A DNA stretch of 64,000 nucleotides, taken from positions 77,095-141,094 of the forward strand of contig NZ_PGVH01000029.1 of the NCBI RefSeq assembly GCF_004168585.1. The letters run 5' to 3'. The notes below the pieces were generated by a model. That model did no database searches and was not told the DNA's origin. It saw nothing but the letters and a program-made list of their open reading frames with translations. This DNA comes from Shewanella sp. OPT22 (GTDB lineage Bacteria; Pseudomonadota; Gammaproteobacteria; Enterobacterales; Shewanellaceae). Numbering within the stretch: position 1 is the first letter of the stretch; the number at the start of each line of letters is the position of its first letter. The translations under genes were made by a program, and so were the position numbers. Of the stretch, positions 26,692 through 35,935 are shown in pieces.

Positions 26692-27141
26692 ATGAGTATT
26701 TCTGCATCGAACCTTGTGAATACCTTAAGTCATCCTTCAGGTTTAGATGACAAGAAAAGCCTTGAAACTTCATTAGCTCAGCTACTTGAATTCACTCAAA
26801 ACAATAAAGGGAAAGAAATTCCCAAAAATTGGTCGCAAACAGAGACTCAATTAAGCGCTTTGGTAAATCAACTTGATCAGATTTGCGAGAGTCCGGATAT
26901 AAACAGTCAACAGTTAATGTTAAAAGTTGATGACTCTAATAATTGTACGACAAATGCAAAAGTAGATAAGGTACTGAAGGCCTGTATAGCTACAGTAAAA
27001 GAATGCATTGAAGACATAAAAGCAATTAAAAAGTTTTTAAAAAAACTCATCGAATTTTTAAAAGATCTGATAGCTATTTTTCATGGACAAATGCCATTAC
27101 ACCTTAAACCAAAGGCAAGTGGACAAACAGAAAAAAAGTAG
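26692..27141 (+). CDS. Small helical protein of unknown function
   Basis: 149 residues from the ATG at 26692 (TAGGTAAT upstream); a TTG two codons earlier is less likely. No signal peptide. Predicted all-alpha: an N-terminal Ser/Leu-rich helix, a middle with three cysteines (ESPD and NNCTTN regions), and a Lys/Ile-rich amphipathic helix (about 105-130). I recognise no family. Its stop codon lies in the stem of a bidirectional terminator. Divergent from the duplicated-module protein, with which it may share regulation. Confidence 0.6.
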   Translation: MSISASNLVNTLSHPSGLDDKKSLETSLAQLLEFTQNNKGKEIPKNWSQTETQLSALVNQLDQICESPDINSQQLMLKVDDSNNCTTNAKVDKVLKACIATVKECIEDIKAIKKFLKKLIEFLKDLIAIFHGQMPLHLKPKASGQTEKK

Positions 27142-27159
27142 GCATTAAGCCTACTTTTT
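27131..27159. terminator. Bidirectional terminator between the small protein gene and cobN
   Basis: GTAGGC/GCCTAC arms with a 5-nt loop, flanked by an A run on the left (T run for the minus strand) and TTTTT on the right. It can stop both convergent transcripts. Confidence 0.85.
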
Positions 27160-27169
27160 CTTACTGAGA

Positions 27170-30100
27170 TTATTGCTTCTCGACCCGCTGATAAATAAAA
27201 CCACCAGCGAAGATCATAAAGATAAGCAGATATAACCATTTATCTTTTGTTTCCGTCTCTTCAGCTTTCACTTGCTCTTCAAGTTTTTGCCCAGAGACTT
27301 GTTGAGTTGCTTGTGCAGCTTGGCTAGCACTTACCTCTGGCGCAGCCCGCCCAGGTACTAACGGCGCTAAACCAAAGCCCGCATTTTGCGTTTGTACGAA
27401 TTCAGTAAATTTCTCGTTATCCGTCACTACATCATGCTTGTTGGCTAACTCAGTGTAGGTTTCTAGCATTTTCTTCAGCGTTTCAGCATCTGGTGCCCAA
27501 TAACCTTTACGAGTGGCTTCTAGCATACGCTCGATAATTTGCGCTAACGCTTCTGCGTTGTGCTCCTCGAAGAACGCCTTCATTTCCATTTGATATTTAT
27601 CATCAACGTAAACTTCGAAGAATTCTTGCCAGTGATCATCACGTACCGCTTCTGGCGTCATCACTTCCCAACCCCACATGTTGTTCATGCGGTCAAGAAT
27701 GGCGGTTGCACCAGCATAACCAGAATCTTGCATCGCTTGAATCCAACGAGGATGGAAATAACGACTGCGCATTTCTTGGTTTAAGAAGTCTTTCATGGTT
27801 TGCGCTTTTATCTTATCTTTCTTACGAAGATTCGAAACATACATTTCAGGCGTTTTACCATCTAGATGACGCACAGCTAAACCTAAACCACCAAAGTATT
27901 GGAATGGATCATCGTTGGTTAACAACGCATAAAGGTTTGTGGAGCGAGAGAAAATCGCTGCATCTGTACCAGAAAGCACTTTTGCGTATAGTTCATCGCC
28001 GCTAACGTTTTCACTCCAACGCTTTTCATCTTTACCAAAGGCAAAGCCCATGCGGCGCAAATATAAGTCAGCTAACTTATCATCCGTTTCCCAAGTGTCT
28101 GACGCTAAACTTGAACCTGCTAACCCAGTACCATAATTACCTGTTTCATTAGAGAAGATACGAATTGACGATAAGTAATCAGCATCTTCCTCAGATTTAC
28201 CTTTTTCAAGTAAGCTCTTTTTCAGTTCAGATGCGTGACGATAAACGAAGTTGTTTTCTTCTTTCATCTTCGCCACTTTGTCTATCGCTTCAGCCAGCCA
28301 AAGCATCACATTAGGGAATGCATCACGATATAGACCCGTAGCCGAAATCACCACATCAATACGAGGACGACCTAAGTCTTTATATTCAATAACATCAGTA
28401 CCACTGATGTTTCCCTGACGATCCCATTTCGGTTTTAGACCAAGTGCATGCAAAATTTGCGCTTCTAATGCCCCTTGGTGACGCATGGTTTCCAGCGACC
28501 ACAATGAGAATGCTAACTTTTTAGGGTAGCGACCGTTTTTTTCAACATAATCAGCAATGGTTTGATCCATTAACTTCACACCAGCTGCGTAAGCTTCTTT
28601 CGAAGGCACTTTAGCTGGGTTGAATCCGATAAGGTTACGACCTGTCGGTGCAACTTCAGGGTTACGAATTGGGTCGTTACCATAGCTAACAGGAATATAA
28701 TTTGCCGATAAAGCTTTAAGCAGGTTCTCTACTTCTGCAATGTCGTTAAAGTTATTCCAGTATTTAGTTGCTTTCTCTAGTCCTTGAGCTAACTCGCTTT
28801 TTTCATCGATATCAACAAGCTTTTGACCTGTCTGCTCTTGATTTAAGTGAGCGTTAAGTAGTTGGAAACCTTCTAACGCTTCTAACTTAACCACATCACG
28901 TTCATCTTTTTGTTGATCATCAGCAATCGCTAAACCGTGTTCTTTTTCGTAAGCCGCCGCTTCTTTTACGAATTTCTCACCCAGCATTTGCAGCATGGTC
29001 GAATATAGGTGTGCATCTTCAGGTAATAAACCAAAGATATGAACACCTAAAGGCTGACTTTGCTCAGAAAGCTCAGTTAAGTGATCTTGAATTCGATCAA
29101 GTTGGTTATCGAAATCTTGTGCTAATGCTTCAGGCGTGATTTCTAAGTCATTAAGAATATTCAGCGCTGTCGCTTGCTCAATAATCGCTTTTTGAGTGTT
29201 ATCTTTGGTTAGACCTTCTTCAAGCAATACATAGTTACCAAACAACTCGTTGAGCTTCGCCATTTCAGTATACAAACCGGCTTTAGCAAATCCTGGCGTT
29301 AAATGACTGATCATCGTTGCACGGCCACGGCGCTTAGCCTGCATAGCCTCACCCACATTATCGATAATGTATGGGTAGAATACTGGCAAATTGCCCACAG
29401 CTAATGATGGCGCATCAAATACCGATAAACCGCGCTCTTTGCCCGTTAACCACTCTTGTGAGCCATGAGTGCCTAAATGAATGTAAGCATTCGCTTCGAA
29501 TTGAAGCCTGGTATACAGATAAATCGCAAGGTAGCTGTGGTTAATTGGATTTTTAGTATCGTGATATAAATTTGAATGCTCTTTTGCATCAGCTCCACGC
29601 ACACCTTGAGGCAACACGATTAAGTTACCTAAATCCATTCTTGGAATAACAAATGCTCGACTGCCGTTGCGATCAGTCAGCATGCCGTTATCTTCAACCT
29701 TACCCCAACGGTCAACAATTGGCTGACGCACGTCTTTAGGTAACGCGTTAAACCACTCAAGGTATTTCTCGATAGGTAGATAATCCGCTAATCCTTTTTC
29801 GATAAGCTGACTTGCATCTTCTTTGCGGTAATAAGGACGAAGCAGTAAACCTGCATTTTCGATTAACCACTCAGAAGTTTGTGGCGTAACGCTATAACCT
29901 TGTGCTTTCATTGCTTTGGCTATTTGCTCGATAGAGCCAGGAACGTCTAAGAAAGCCGCACCAATGTTCTTTTCTCCTGGAGGATAGTTCCAAATGAAAG
30001 TTGCTACTTTTTTATCTTTATTGGGTAAATGCGCTAATTTGGCATGATTGATAGCACGTTCAACGAGTGCATTAAGTTGATGCTCCATAATCACTTTACG

Positions 30101-31111
30101 ACCATTTTCAGTCGCTGTGATAACAATAGGATCTGTACTACCTGTATCTTCTGGCATCACTAAGAAGAACGGCGTTAGTGATGCTGAAACACCTGCATGA
30201 TCAGCGTTATATTGCGCTTCATCGCCTTCGCCATAGTTCAAAGCATGAATTACCGGTACACCGATTTTTTCAAATTCAGCACGGCGTTTAGCCACATAGT
30301 GAAGTGAACGATGGTTGATCATTAAATCAATCAGCGGGCCATTTTCATCGGTAAGCAATTCTGGATACGTTAATGACTCATCGTTACCTTCAAAGAAGAA
30401 AGCAAAAGCTTTTGCGCCCTTCGATTCAAGACGTTTAATAAGTGCATCAACAACGTGTTGCTGTTCGTAATCGATACGAGCACGATGAATGGCGATAGCA
30501 ATGCGGCTTTGACCTTCAGTAGGATTCAGCCATTTGAAGAACTCACTTTTATCGCTGGTCATCACACCAGGGAAATCTGGGTGATAGGCACCGACATTTG
30601 GCACAATACGAACGTCTTTAGCCACTTCAGTGTTTGACTTAAACACCTTATTACTTAAAAACAGCATCATATTGCGGTAATTATCACGACCTGCATTTTT
30701 GTAATAAGCGCCAACTTGTGTTGCAAGCTCACCTTTTACACCTTGGTTCATTTCAGCATTGTGAAGATCACCAAGTGAGATTACTGCTGTTTTAGGGAAC
30801 ATTTTTACGTTTGGCTTGTACTTAGCAAACATCATATTCGACAGTATTGGATTAATGCCGTCCATTAGGATTAAATCAGCTTTCCCCCAGTCAGCCGTCA
30901 CTTGCTCTTCTGACTTCCCTTTTGTTGAAAACTGTTCCAACTTGAATGGCTGATCTCTTGCTAGATCAAGCAGTAAATCGGCTTTTGCCTGAGAACCGTG
31001 CCCAGACATAAAAAGGTAAACAAGCGGCTTGTCTGCTTCTGCTGCAAATACTGCTGTCACCTGACTGATAAACAGAGCTACCGATGCTAACAGTGTTGTT
31101 ATTATTCTCAT
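27170..31111 (-). CDS. Exported, membrane-anchored CobN-like chelatase subunit (HmuS-type)
   Basis: 1313 residues. A CobN/Mg-chelatase large-subunit domain fills most of the length (for example INHRSLHYVAKRRAEF and THGSQEWLTGKERGLSVFDA). Unlike the B12-pathway enzyme it has a cleavable signal peptide (cut near AVFA, residue 23) and a C-terminal membrane helix (about 1291-1308), which place the domain in the periplasm. Neighbours are a DUF2149 protein, an ExbB/MotA-like channel and a TonB receptor, the set found in hmu-type heme clusters where the CobN-like protein HmuS removes iron from heme. By context it probably acts on an imported tetrapyrrole. No cobS, cobT or other cobalamin genes are nearby. 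Confidence 0.88.
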   Translation of the reverse strand: MRIITTLLASVALFISQVTAVFAAEADKPLVYLFMSGHGSQAKADLLLDLARDQPFKLEQFSTKGKSEEQVTADWGKADLILMDGINPILSNMMFAKYKPNVKMFPKTAVISLGDLHNAEMNQGVKGELATQVGAYYKNAGRDNYRNMMLFLSNKVFKSNTEVAKDVRIVPNVGAYHPDFPGVMTSDKSEFFKWLNPTEGQSRIAIAIHRARIDYEQQHVVDALIKRLESKGAKAFAFFFEGNDESLTYPELLTDENGPLIDLMINHRSLHYVAKRRAEFEKIGVPVIHALNYGEGDEAQYNADHAGVSASLTPFFLVMPEDTGSTDPIVITATENGRKVIMEHQLNALVERAINHAKLAHLPNKDKKVATFIWNYPPGEKNIGAAFLDVPGSIEQIAKAMKAQGYSVTPQTSEWLIENAGLLLRPYYRKEDASQLIEKGLADYLPIEKYLEWFNALPKDVRQPIVDRWGKVEDNGMLTDRNGSRAFVIPRMDLGNLIVLPQGVRGADAKEHSNLYHDTKNPINHSYLAIYLYTRLQFEANAYIHLGTHGSQEWLTGKERGLSVFDAPSLAVGNLPVFYPYIIDNVGEAMQAKRRGRATMISHLTPGFAKAGLYTEMAKLNELFGNYVLLEEGLTKDNTQKAIIEQATALNILNDLEITPEALAQDFDNQLDRIQDHLTELSEQSQPLGVHIFGLLPEDAHLYSTMLQMLGEKFVKEAAAYEKEHGLAIADDQQKDERDVVKLEALEGFQLLNAHLNQEQTGQKLVDIDEKSELAQGLEKATKYWNNFNDIAEVENLLKALSANYIPVSYGNDPIRNPEVAPTGRNLIGFNPAKVPSKEAYAAGVKLMDQTIADYVEKNGRYPKKLAFSLWSLETMRHQGALEAQILHALGLKPKWDRQGNISGTDVIEYKDLGRPRIDVVISATGLYRDAFPNVMLWLAEAIDKVAKMKEENNFVYRHASELKKSLLEKGKSEEDADYLSSIRIFSNETGNYGTGLAGSSLASDTWETDDKLADLYLRRMGFAFGKDEKRWSENVSGDELYAKVLSGTDAAIFSRSTNLYALLTNDDPFQYFGGLGLAVRHLDGKTPEMYVSNLRKKDKIKAQTMKDFLNQEMRSRYFHPRWIQAMQDSGYAGATAILDRMNNMWGWEVMTPEAVRDDHWQEFFEVYVDDKYQMEMKAFFEEHNAEALAQIIERMLEATRKGYWAPDAETLKKMLETYTELANKHDVVTDNEKFTEFVQTQNAGFGLAPLVPGRAAPEVSASQAAQATQQVSGQKLEEQVKAEETETKDKWLYLLIFMIFAGGFIYQRVEKQ

Positions 31112-31461
31112 TTTAGATTTTTCTCCGAACTATTAGCGCTTGCGTTAGCTTCTTGTCCTTCAGGTACATAAACAAAACTGCCATCGGCCATACGATAGGC
31201 AACACCTGCTCTGGCACCTTCACCCGAACCAATGTCTCCCGTCGATTTATATTGCTTAATCTCTTTACCTTCTTTGACGATAACTTCCATATTCGGCTTG
31301 CCCGCATTTTTAACAACGGTCACGTTATCTGTTGAAAACACGTTTAACGGGTTTTGAGCAATGGAAATCAATAGTGCAGCAATGATCACCAGGAATACGT
31401 CAATCAGATTTACCGCACTGACGATTGGGTTGAGTTCTTCATCTTCATCCAGAAAACGCAT
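31108..31461 (-). CDS. DUF2149 family membrane protein (ExbD-like role)
   Basis: 117 residues. One N-terminal membrane helix with an aspartate at its start (NLIDVFLVIIAALLISI), then a periplasmic domain with Gly-rich GDIGSGEGARAGVAYR. This matches DUF2149, found beside CobN-like and ExbB-like genes in heme clusters. A helix carrying an acidic residue next to an ExbB homologue suggests an ExbD-type proton-motive partner. It overlaps cobN by 4 bp and follows the channel gene by 2 bp. Confidence 0.85.
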   Translation of the reverse strand: MRFLDEDEELNPIVSAVNLIDVFLVIIAALLISIAQNPLNVFSTDNVTVVKNAGKPNMEVIVKEGKEIKQYKSTGDIGSGEGARAGVAYRMADGSFVYVPEGQEANASANSSEKNLK

Positions 31462-31463
31462 GA

Positions 31464-32000
31464 CTACTCACCTCTAAACTTACGAATATTGATCAGCTCA
31501 TCTGCAAACCAGCGCTTTTTCACCGATGCAGGCCAGAAAGTTAAAGTAGAAATCACAAGGCCCCAAATCACGGCTGCAAAAGCAACAATTAGGTTTTCAC
31601 TGATGCCTTGAATATTACCGTCTGACAATGCCTTAAGTGCTGGCCCCATTGGGATCATAGTGGCAATCAAGCCGAGCATTGGCGCTATACGAGTAATAAT
31701 TCTTAGCTTTTCAAGTTTCTTTAATGCAAATACTTCAAGTTCATCTTCAGATGCATCTGGATTTTTCACAAAAAAGTTATGGATGGTGTAACCAGCAACT
31801 TGATAAGCATTATTTTGCTTGAATTGCTGTTGATATTCACTGCGTCCTTGCTTGCGTGCTAAGTATTGGGAAATAAAATGCCCAAGCGCAAAAAATGCAT
31901 AAATAAAAAGCACAAAAATCACCAGTAAGACTGGTGCCATTAATATTTCTGAAACATTCGCCATCAGGCTTTCAATCGATTGGATATTCACAGTTTCCAT
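31464..32000 (-). CDS. MotA/TolQ/ExbB proton channel family protein
   Basis: 178 residues from the ATG at 32000; the frame is open to a TTG at 32024, and an ATG twelve codons further in is also possible. Three membrane helices, with the family signature in TRIAPMLGLIATMIPMGPAL and a third helix AFAAVIWGLVISTLTFW. ExbB-like proteins use the proton gradient to drive periplasmic or outer-membrane work. Here the probable partners are DUF2149 and the anchored CobN-like protein. First gene of the minus-strand operon, facing two Fur-like sites. Confidence 0.85.
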   Translation of the reverse strand: METVNIQSIESLMANVSEILMAPVLLVIFVLFIYAFFALGHFISQYLARKQGRSEYQQQFKQNNAYQVAGYTIHNFFVKNPDASEDELEVFALKKLEKLRIITRIAPMLGLIATMIPMGPALKALSDGNIQGISENLIVAFAAVIWGLVISTLTFWPASVKKRWFADELINIRKFRGE

Positions 32001-32056
32001 CTCTACAACAATTAGACGGCGCAAATTTAACGGAATTTAACGCCTTAATCAATAAT

Positions 32057-32075
32057 TATAATGAGAATTATTTTT
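32057..32075. promoter_or_regulatory. Fur-like site 1 between the chelatase operon and TonB receptor
   Basis: TATAATGAGAATTATTTTT matches 14 of 19 positions of the Fur consensus GATAATGATAATCATTATC. It lies 57 bp upstream of the ExbB-like start and suits iron control of the minus-strand operon. Confidence 0.65.
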
Positions 32076-32127
32076 ATTCGTATTGATCTTAACTTTTTTT
32101 TAAGTATGATAGCCGCCAACTCTAGTT

Positions 32128-32146
32128 GATAACTATTCTCATCTTC
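32128..32146. promoter_or_regulatory. Fur-like site 2 upstream of the TonB receptor
   Basis: GATAACTATTCTCATCTTC matches 13 of 19 Fur consensus positions, about 75 bp before the receptor ATG at 32222. Confidence 0.55.
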
Positions 32147-32221
32147 ATGAGGTAGAGATTAACGACAATCTTAGTTATTGGGTTGAGCTCTGCTAAACCA
32201 TTATTTAAAAAGGACATGTTT

Positions 32222-34411
32222 ATGTTAAGACCTGCACCTAGCCTAATGGCACTTGCGATATCTACGGCGCTTTATTCAAATATTTCTCTTGCGGATGAAG
32301 CACCTCAGTCTGCAAAAGAAGAGCTTGAAGTAATTGTTGTAAGCGGAACCAAAACAGAAAAAGCCCTGAAGGATGTTTCTGGAAGTATTTCTGTCGTGAC
32401 TGCTGAAGACATTGATAAGCAAGTCATCACTGATCTCAGTCAGTTATTCCAATACGATCCAAGTGTGCAAGTAACAGGTACTGATGGACAGGCACAAAAT
32501 ATTGTCGTGCGTGGTATGGGCGGTGACCGTGTTTTAATCATCAAAGATGGCATGCGTGTTAACGAAGGTTATGGTGCAGACGGGCTAAACGATATCGTTG
32601 GTCGTGGATTCATTGAAACCGATAATCTCAAGCAAGTTGAAGTAGCAAAAGGCGCTTATTCTTCACTTTATGGTGCTGATGCATTAGGTGGTATTGTCGT
32701 TTTTGAAACTAAAGATGCCAGTGATTATGTTGCAGAAGGTGATACTTTTGGTGGCAACGCAAGTATTGGTTACGCAAGCAATAGCAAACAAAAAAATGCA
32801 TCTGTTACGCTAGCTCACAACGCTGGTGATTTTGAGCATTACATCAATATCGTTAAGCGTGATGGTGAAGAGTCTCAAAACTTTGACGAGACTAAAAAGC
32901 CACTTGATATCGAATCTACCAGTGTTTTCTATAAAGCAGCTTATGAATTAAACCATAAGAATAAACTGGCTTTCAGTGCAGATATTTGGAACCAAGATGT
33001 AGGCGCTTTAACTGCTGATGGCTTATTAGGCCCATTCCGCAGCCTTGCAAATTTTGGTTATAACATTGTTTCTGAAAACGCTAAGACAGAAAGAGAAGCT
33101 CAAGCCTTTCAACTTCGCTTTATGTCTCATGAGACAACGGCTCTATACGACTACTTAAGCGTAAACTTATATTCTAATCATACCCAGCAACAAGACATTG
33201 AATTTGGTGCACTAGATATCAATGCCCCAATGTTTGGTGTGAAAGAAAAACGTGATATGTGGCGCACGGGTAATTATGAGCAACAAACTTTTGGTTTACT
33301 GACCAGCGCAAATAAAGCATTGGATGATACTCATGTGCTCGGCTTTGGTATTGATATTGAGACAACAGAAAGTCAACGTACGGTTCGCGATTACCGTGAA
33401 TACCACCGTGAGAGTGGCGACACTTCAACCTACGTTACCGAAGATAAGTTCCCTAAAAATGACACCTTAAGAGTTGGTGCTTACCTTAACGATGAAATTA
33501 GCTTGCTAAGCGATAAACTTATCGTGACACCGAGTATCCGCTTTGACTACTACAATATGGATCCAAATGGTGCTTTAAAACCTGATGGGACAACAAAGTT
33601 CAAATCTATCAGTGATAACAACGTATCGTTAAACTTGGGCGCACTTTATAAACTGAATGATGATGTTTCAGTGTACGCACAATACGGTCAAGGTTTTAAA
33701 GTCCCTGCTTACGATTTAGCTTACATTGAGCACGATAACAGCCAATACGGCTATAAAGTTATCTCAAGTGATGATTTATCTCCTGAGAAAAGTGACACTT
33801 ACGAAATTGGCTTAAAAGGTAGCTTTGGTGATTTAGCGGTAACCACTGCGCTTTATTACAACAAATATGATGATTTCTTAGCAACTGAAGTTGTAAAAAT
33901 AGAAGAAGTACCAAATCCATTCGATCCTGCTAACCCAAGTGAATTGATTACTTACCAATACGCAAATATTGATTCAGTAACCATTAAAGGTGCTGAGCTT
34001 GGTTTAACCTATTACTTTAGTGATGAACTGAATATTTTCGCTAACGCTTCATATCAGCACGGCAAAGATGATACGACAGGCGAATACTTAACATCAATTA
34101 GCCCATTATCAGGTGTAGCTGGTATCAGCTACGATATGGAAAACTTAACGTCTCAGTTAATCGTTAATTGGGCTGATAGAATGACTAAAGTTAACAAAGG
34201 TCATACTGTGACCGCTGGTTATGCGACGGTAGATTTTCAAATTGGCTATCAATTCTCTGAAAACCTAGCTCTGAATCTAAGTGCTAAGAACTTGTTCGAT
34301 AAAGAGTACGTTAGATTCAACAATGTTGTCGGTCACGATGAAGGCTCAGACTTATCTTATAACACCTCTCCAGGCCGTAATTTCAATGCGAAATTAGTTT
34401 ATAAGTTCTAA
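32222..34411 (+). CDS. TonB-dependent outer-membrane receptor (probable heme/siderophore type)
   Basis: 729 residues from the ATG at 32222, which has AAGGAC at good spacing; the frame is open further upstream, but that part spoils the signal peptide. The signal peptide ends near SLADEA. A plug domain follows (about 35-160: EVIVVSGTKTEKAL, VRGMGGDRVLIIKDGMRV, GADALGGIVVFETK), then a 22-strand barrel ending in LVYKF. The region usually carrying FRAP in heme receptors reads FKVPAYDLAY, and I find no NPNL. Heme as substrate is inferred from the divergent CobN-like operon. Probable Fur control. Confidence 0.9.
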   Translation: MLRPAPSLMALAISTALYSNISLADEAPQSAKEELEVIVVSGTKTEKALKDVSGSISVVTAEDIDKQVITDLSQLFQYDPSVQVTGTDGQAQNIVVRGMGGDRVLIIKDGMRVNEGYGADGLNDIVGRGFIETDNLKQVEVAKGAYSSLYGADALGGIVVFETKDASDYVAEGDTFGGNASIGYASNSKQKNASVTLAHNAGDFEHYINIVKRDGEESQNFDETKKPLDIESTSVFYKAAYELNHKNKLAFSADIWNQDVGALTADGLLGPFRSLANFGYNIVSENAKTEREAQAFQLRFMSHETTALYDYLSVNLYSNHTQQQDIEFGALDINAPMFGVKEKRDMWRTGNYEQQTFGLLTSANKALDDTHVLGFGIDIETTESQRTVRDYREYHRESGDTSTYVTEDKFPKNDTLRVGAYLNDEISLLSDKLIVTPSIRFDYYNMDPNGALKPDGTTKFKSISDNNVSLNLGALYKLNDDVSVYAQYGQGFKVPAYDLAYIEHDNSQYGYKVISSDDLSPEKSDTYEIGLKGSFGDLAVTTALYYNKYDDFLATEVVKIEEVPNPFDPANPSELITYQYANIDSVTIKGAELGLTYYFSDELNIFANASYQHGKDDTTGEYLTSISPLSGVAGISYDMENLTSQLIVNWADRMTKVNKGHTVTAGYATVDFQIGYQFSENLALNLSAKNLFDKEYVRFNNVVGHDEGSDLSYNTSPGRNFNAKLVYKF

Positions 34412-34419
34412 GTGATATA

Positions 34420-34462
34420 ACACACCATAAAGCCAGTGACTCTCATTGGCTTTATGGTGTGT
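34420..34462 (+). terminator. Long perfect-type hairpin after the TonB receptor
   Basis: 20-bp arms with a single G-T pair (34420-34439 and 34443-34462) and a 3-nt loop. No T run follows, so it may protect the mRNA end or act as a Rho-assisted stop rather than a classical terminator. Confidence 0.6.
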
Positions 34463-34509
34463 CATAGAATATGAATCAAACGCATGAGAATTTTCTTTGT
34501 GAGTAATTA

Positions 34510-35391
34510 TTATTGAGTTAATGCCTTGTTATTGCTTCTATCTAACAATGCTTTAATCTCATCAATACAAATGCTCACCGTTAAAGGCGTGTGCTGCATA
34601 TAAGGATGAAGCGCATAAATATGATTTACCCCCAAATGATGATTTGGAAATACTTCGACAATACCCTCTACATTCTTGAAAATAAAATCGGGCACGACCC
34701 CTACCCCTACCTTGTTTTTTAACAGTGCTAAACAAGTATGATAAGAGTTAGACATAATGTCGGCTTCTTTTTCGTAAATCAGTGAACCAGCTACATCCGA
34801 CTCCAATTGGTGGACAATCGCCTTATGTTGCCAATGATTTGCAACATAAGGAATTGAATCATCGATACCTTTATCCAACAAATCGGCATGAGCACACAAT
34901 ACATCTCTGAACTCTCCAATACGCTGTTGTTTCATCAAACTGTCCTTTGAACTCCCAACTCTAATGGCTAAATCAATTCTCTCGCTGGCAATATCAATGT
35001 GCTTGTCACTACTAATAAATTCGGGCTTTACTTTTGGGTAACGCTTAATAATATTTGATAATGCTGGGACAACAACCGAGTCCATCAACGCATTCGAAGC
35101 CGTTATTCTCAATCGCCCTTGAGGTTCACTAAGCGTGTCTTTTGCTGTCAACATTGCTTCTTCAGCAATTACATTTAATTTATGACAATATTGATAAAAA
35201 TTCTCACCCGCCGTAGTAAGGCTTTGTTTTCGTGTCGTCCGTTTCAAAAGAGTAATGCCCAGTTCCTCTTCTAAATTTTTTAAATGCTGACTGATCACAG
35301 ACTTTGACACTCCGAGCACATCTGCGGCCTGAGAAATCGATCCTTCCTCAACAATATGCGCAAAAACTGACATGCCTTTCAATTGTTTCAT
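34510..35391 (-). CDS. LysR-family transcriptional regulator
   Basis: 293 residues from the ATG at 35391 (MKQLKGMSVFAHIVEEGSIS); the frame is also open from a TTG at 35430. An N-terminal winged helix-turn-helix (SISQAADVLGVSKSVISQHLKNLEEELG) is followed by a periplasmic-binding-protein-like effector domain. Divergent from the NTF2-like gene at 35505, so that gene is the obvious target under the usual LysR arrangement. Inducer unknown. Confidence 0.9.
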   Translation of the reverse strand: MKQLKGMSVFAHIVEEGSISQAADVLGVSKSVISQHLKNLEEELGITLLKRTTRKQSLTTAGENFYQYCHKLNVIAEEAMLTAKDTLSEPQGRLRITASNALMDSVVVPALSNIIKRYPKVKPEFISSDKHIDIASERIDLAIRVGSSKDSLMKQQRIGEFRDVLCAHADLLDKGIDDSIPYVANHWQHKAIVHQLESDVAGSLIYEKEADIMSNSYHTCLALLKNKVGVGVVPDFIFKNVEGIVEVFPNHHLGVNHIYALHPYMQHTPLTVSICIDEIKALLDRSNNKALTQ

Positions 35392-35504
35392 TAATTTATC
35401 GCCAATTGTTTCATTTTTCTTAACTATCAATTCTGATTACTTTGTTTTTAATAAACAATAGATTTATTAATCTTTATGCAATTCATAAATCAGTGGGGTT
35501 AAAC

Positions 35505-35879
35505 ATGTCTCAAGATGTATTAGAAATTTGCAAACAAGGTATTGCGGGTTGGCAACAAGCATTCAATAGTCAAAATGCAGCAGGTTGTGCTGAAAAGTAT
35601 TTAGAAGATACGGTAATGGAAGCTCGCCCATTTGGTACTTTTAAAGGACGCAACGAAATTCAAGGTTTCTGGCAAAACATCATTGACCAAGGTTTTAAAG
35701 ATGTTGATTACACTGAGGTTGAGTGGACACCGGCTGAAAACGGTGAAGGATACATTTTGACTTCAAAGTGGACAATGAATAAAGCATTTGGTGTTGTACA
35801 TCGCGAACATTGGGTTATCGACACAGATGGTAAAGCCCGTCTAAAAAGCGATGATTTTGAAGTTCAGGGTGAACGATAA
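35505..35879 (+). CDS. NTF2/SnoaL-like small protein
   Basis: 124 residues from the ATG at 35505, preceded by GTGGGG. The pattern of a helix pair followed by strands (GWQQAFNSQNAAGCAEKYLE, MEARPFGTFKGRNEIQGFW) is that of the NTF2-like cone fold often used for small-molecule isomerases or as a binding domain. No catalytic set is certain. Divergent from a LysR gene that may control it. Confidence 0.75.
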   Translation: MSQDVLEICKQGIAGWQQAFNSQNAAGCAEKYLEDTVMEARPFGTFKGRNEIQGFWQNIIDQGFKDVDYTEVEWTPAENGEGYILTSKWTMNKAFGVVHREHWVIDTDGKARLKSDDFEVQGER

Positions 35880-35935
35880 AGTCACCATTGTTGATGGCTG
35901 ATATTGAAACAAGTGTCGGCCTTCATTACCATTTT

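Noticed and set aside
27170-31111. CobN as cobalamin biosynthesis cobaltochelatase
   Set aside because: Signal peptide, C-terminal anchor, ExbB-like and TonB neighbours and absence of other cob genes point to a periplasmic role.
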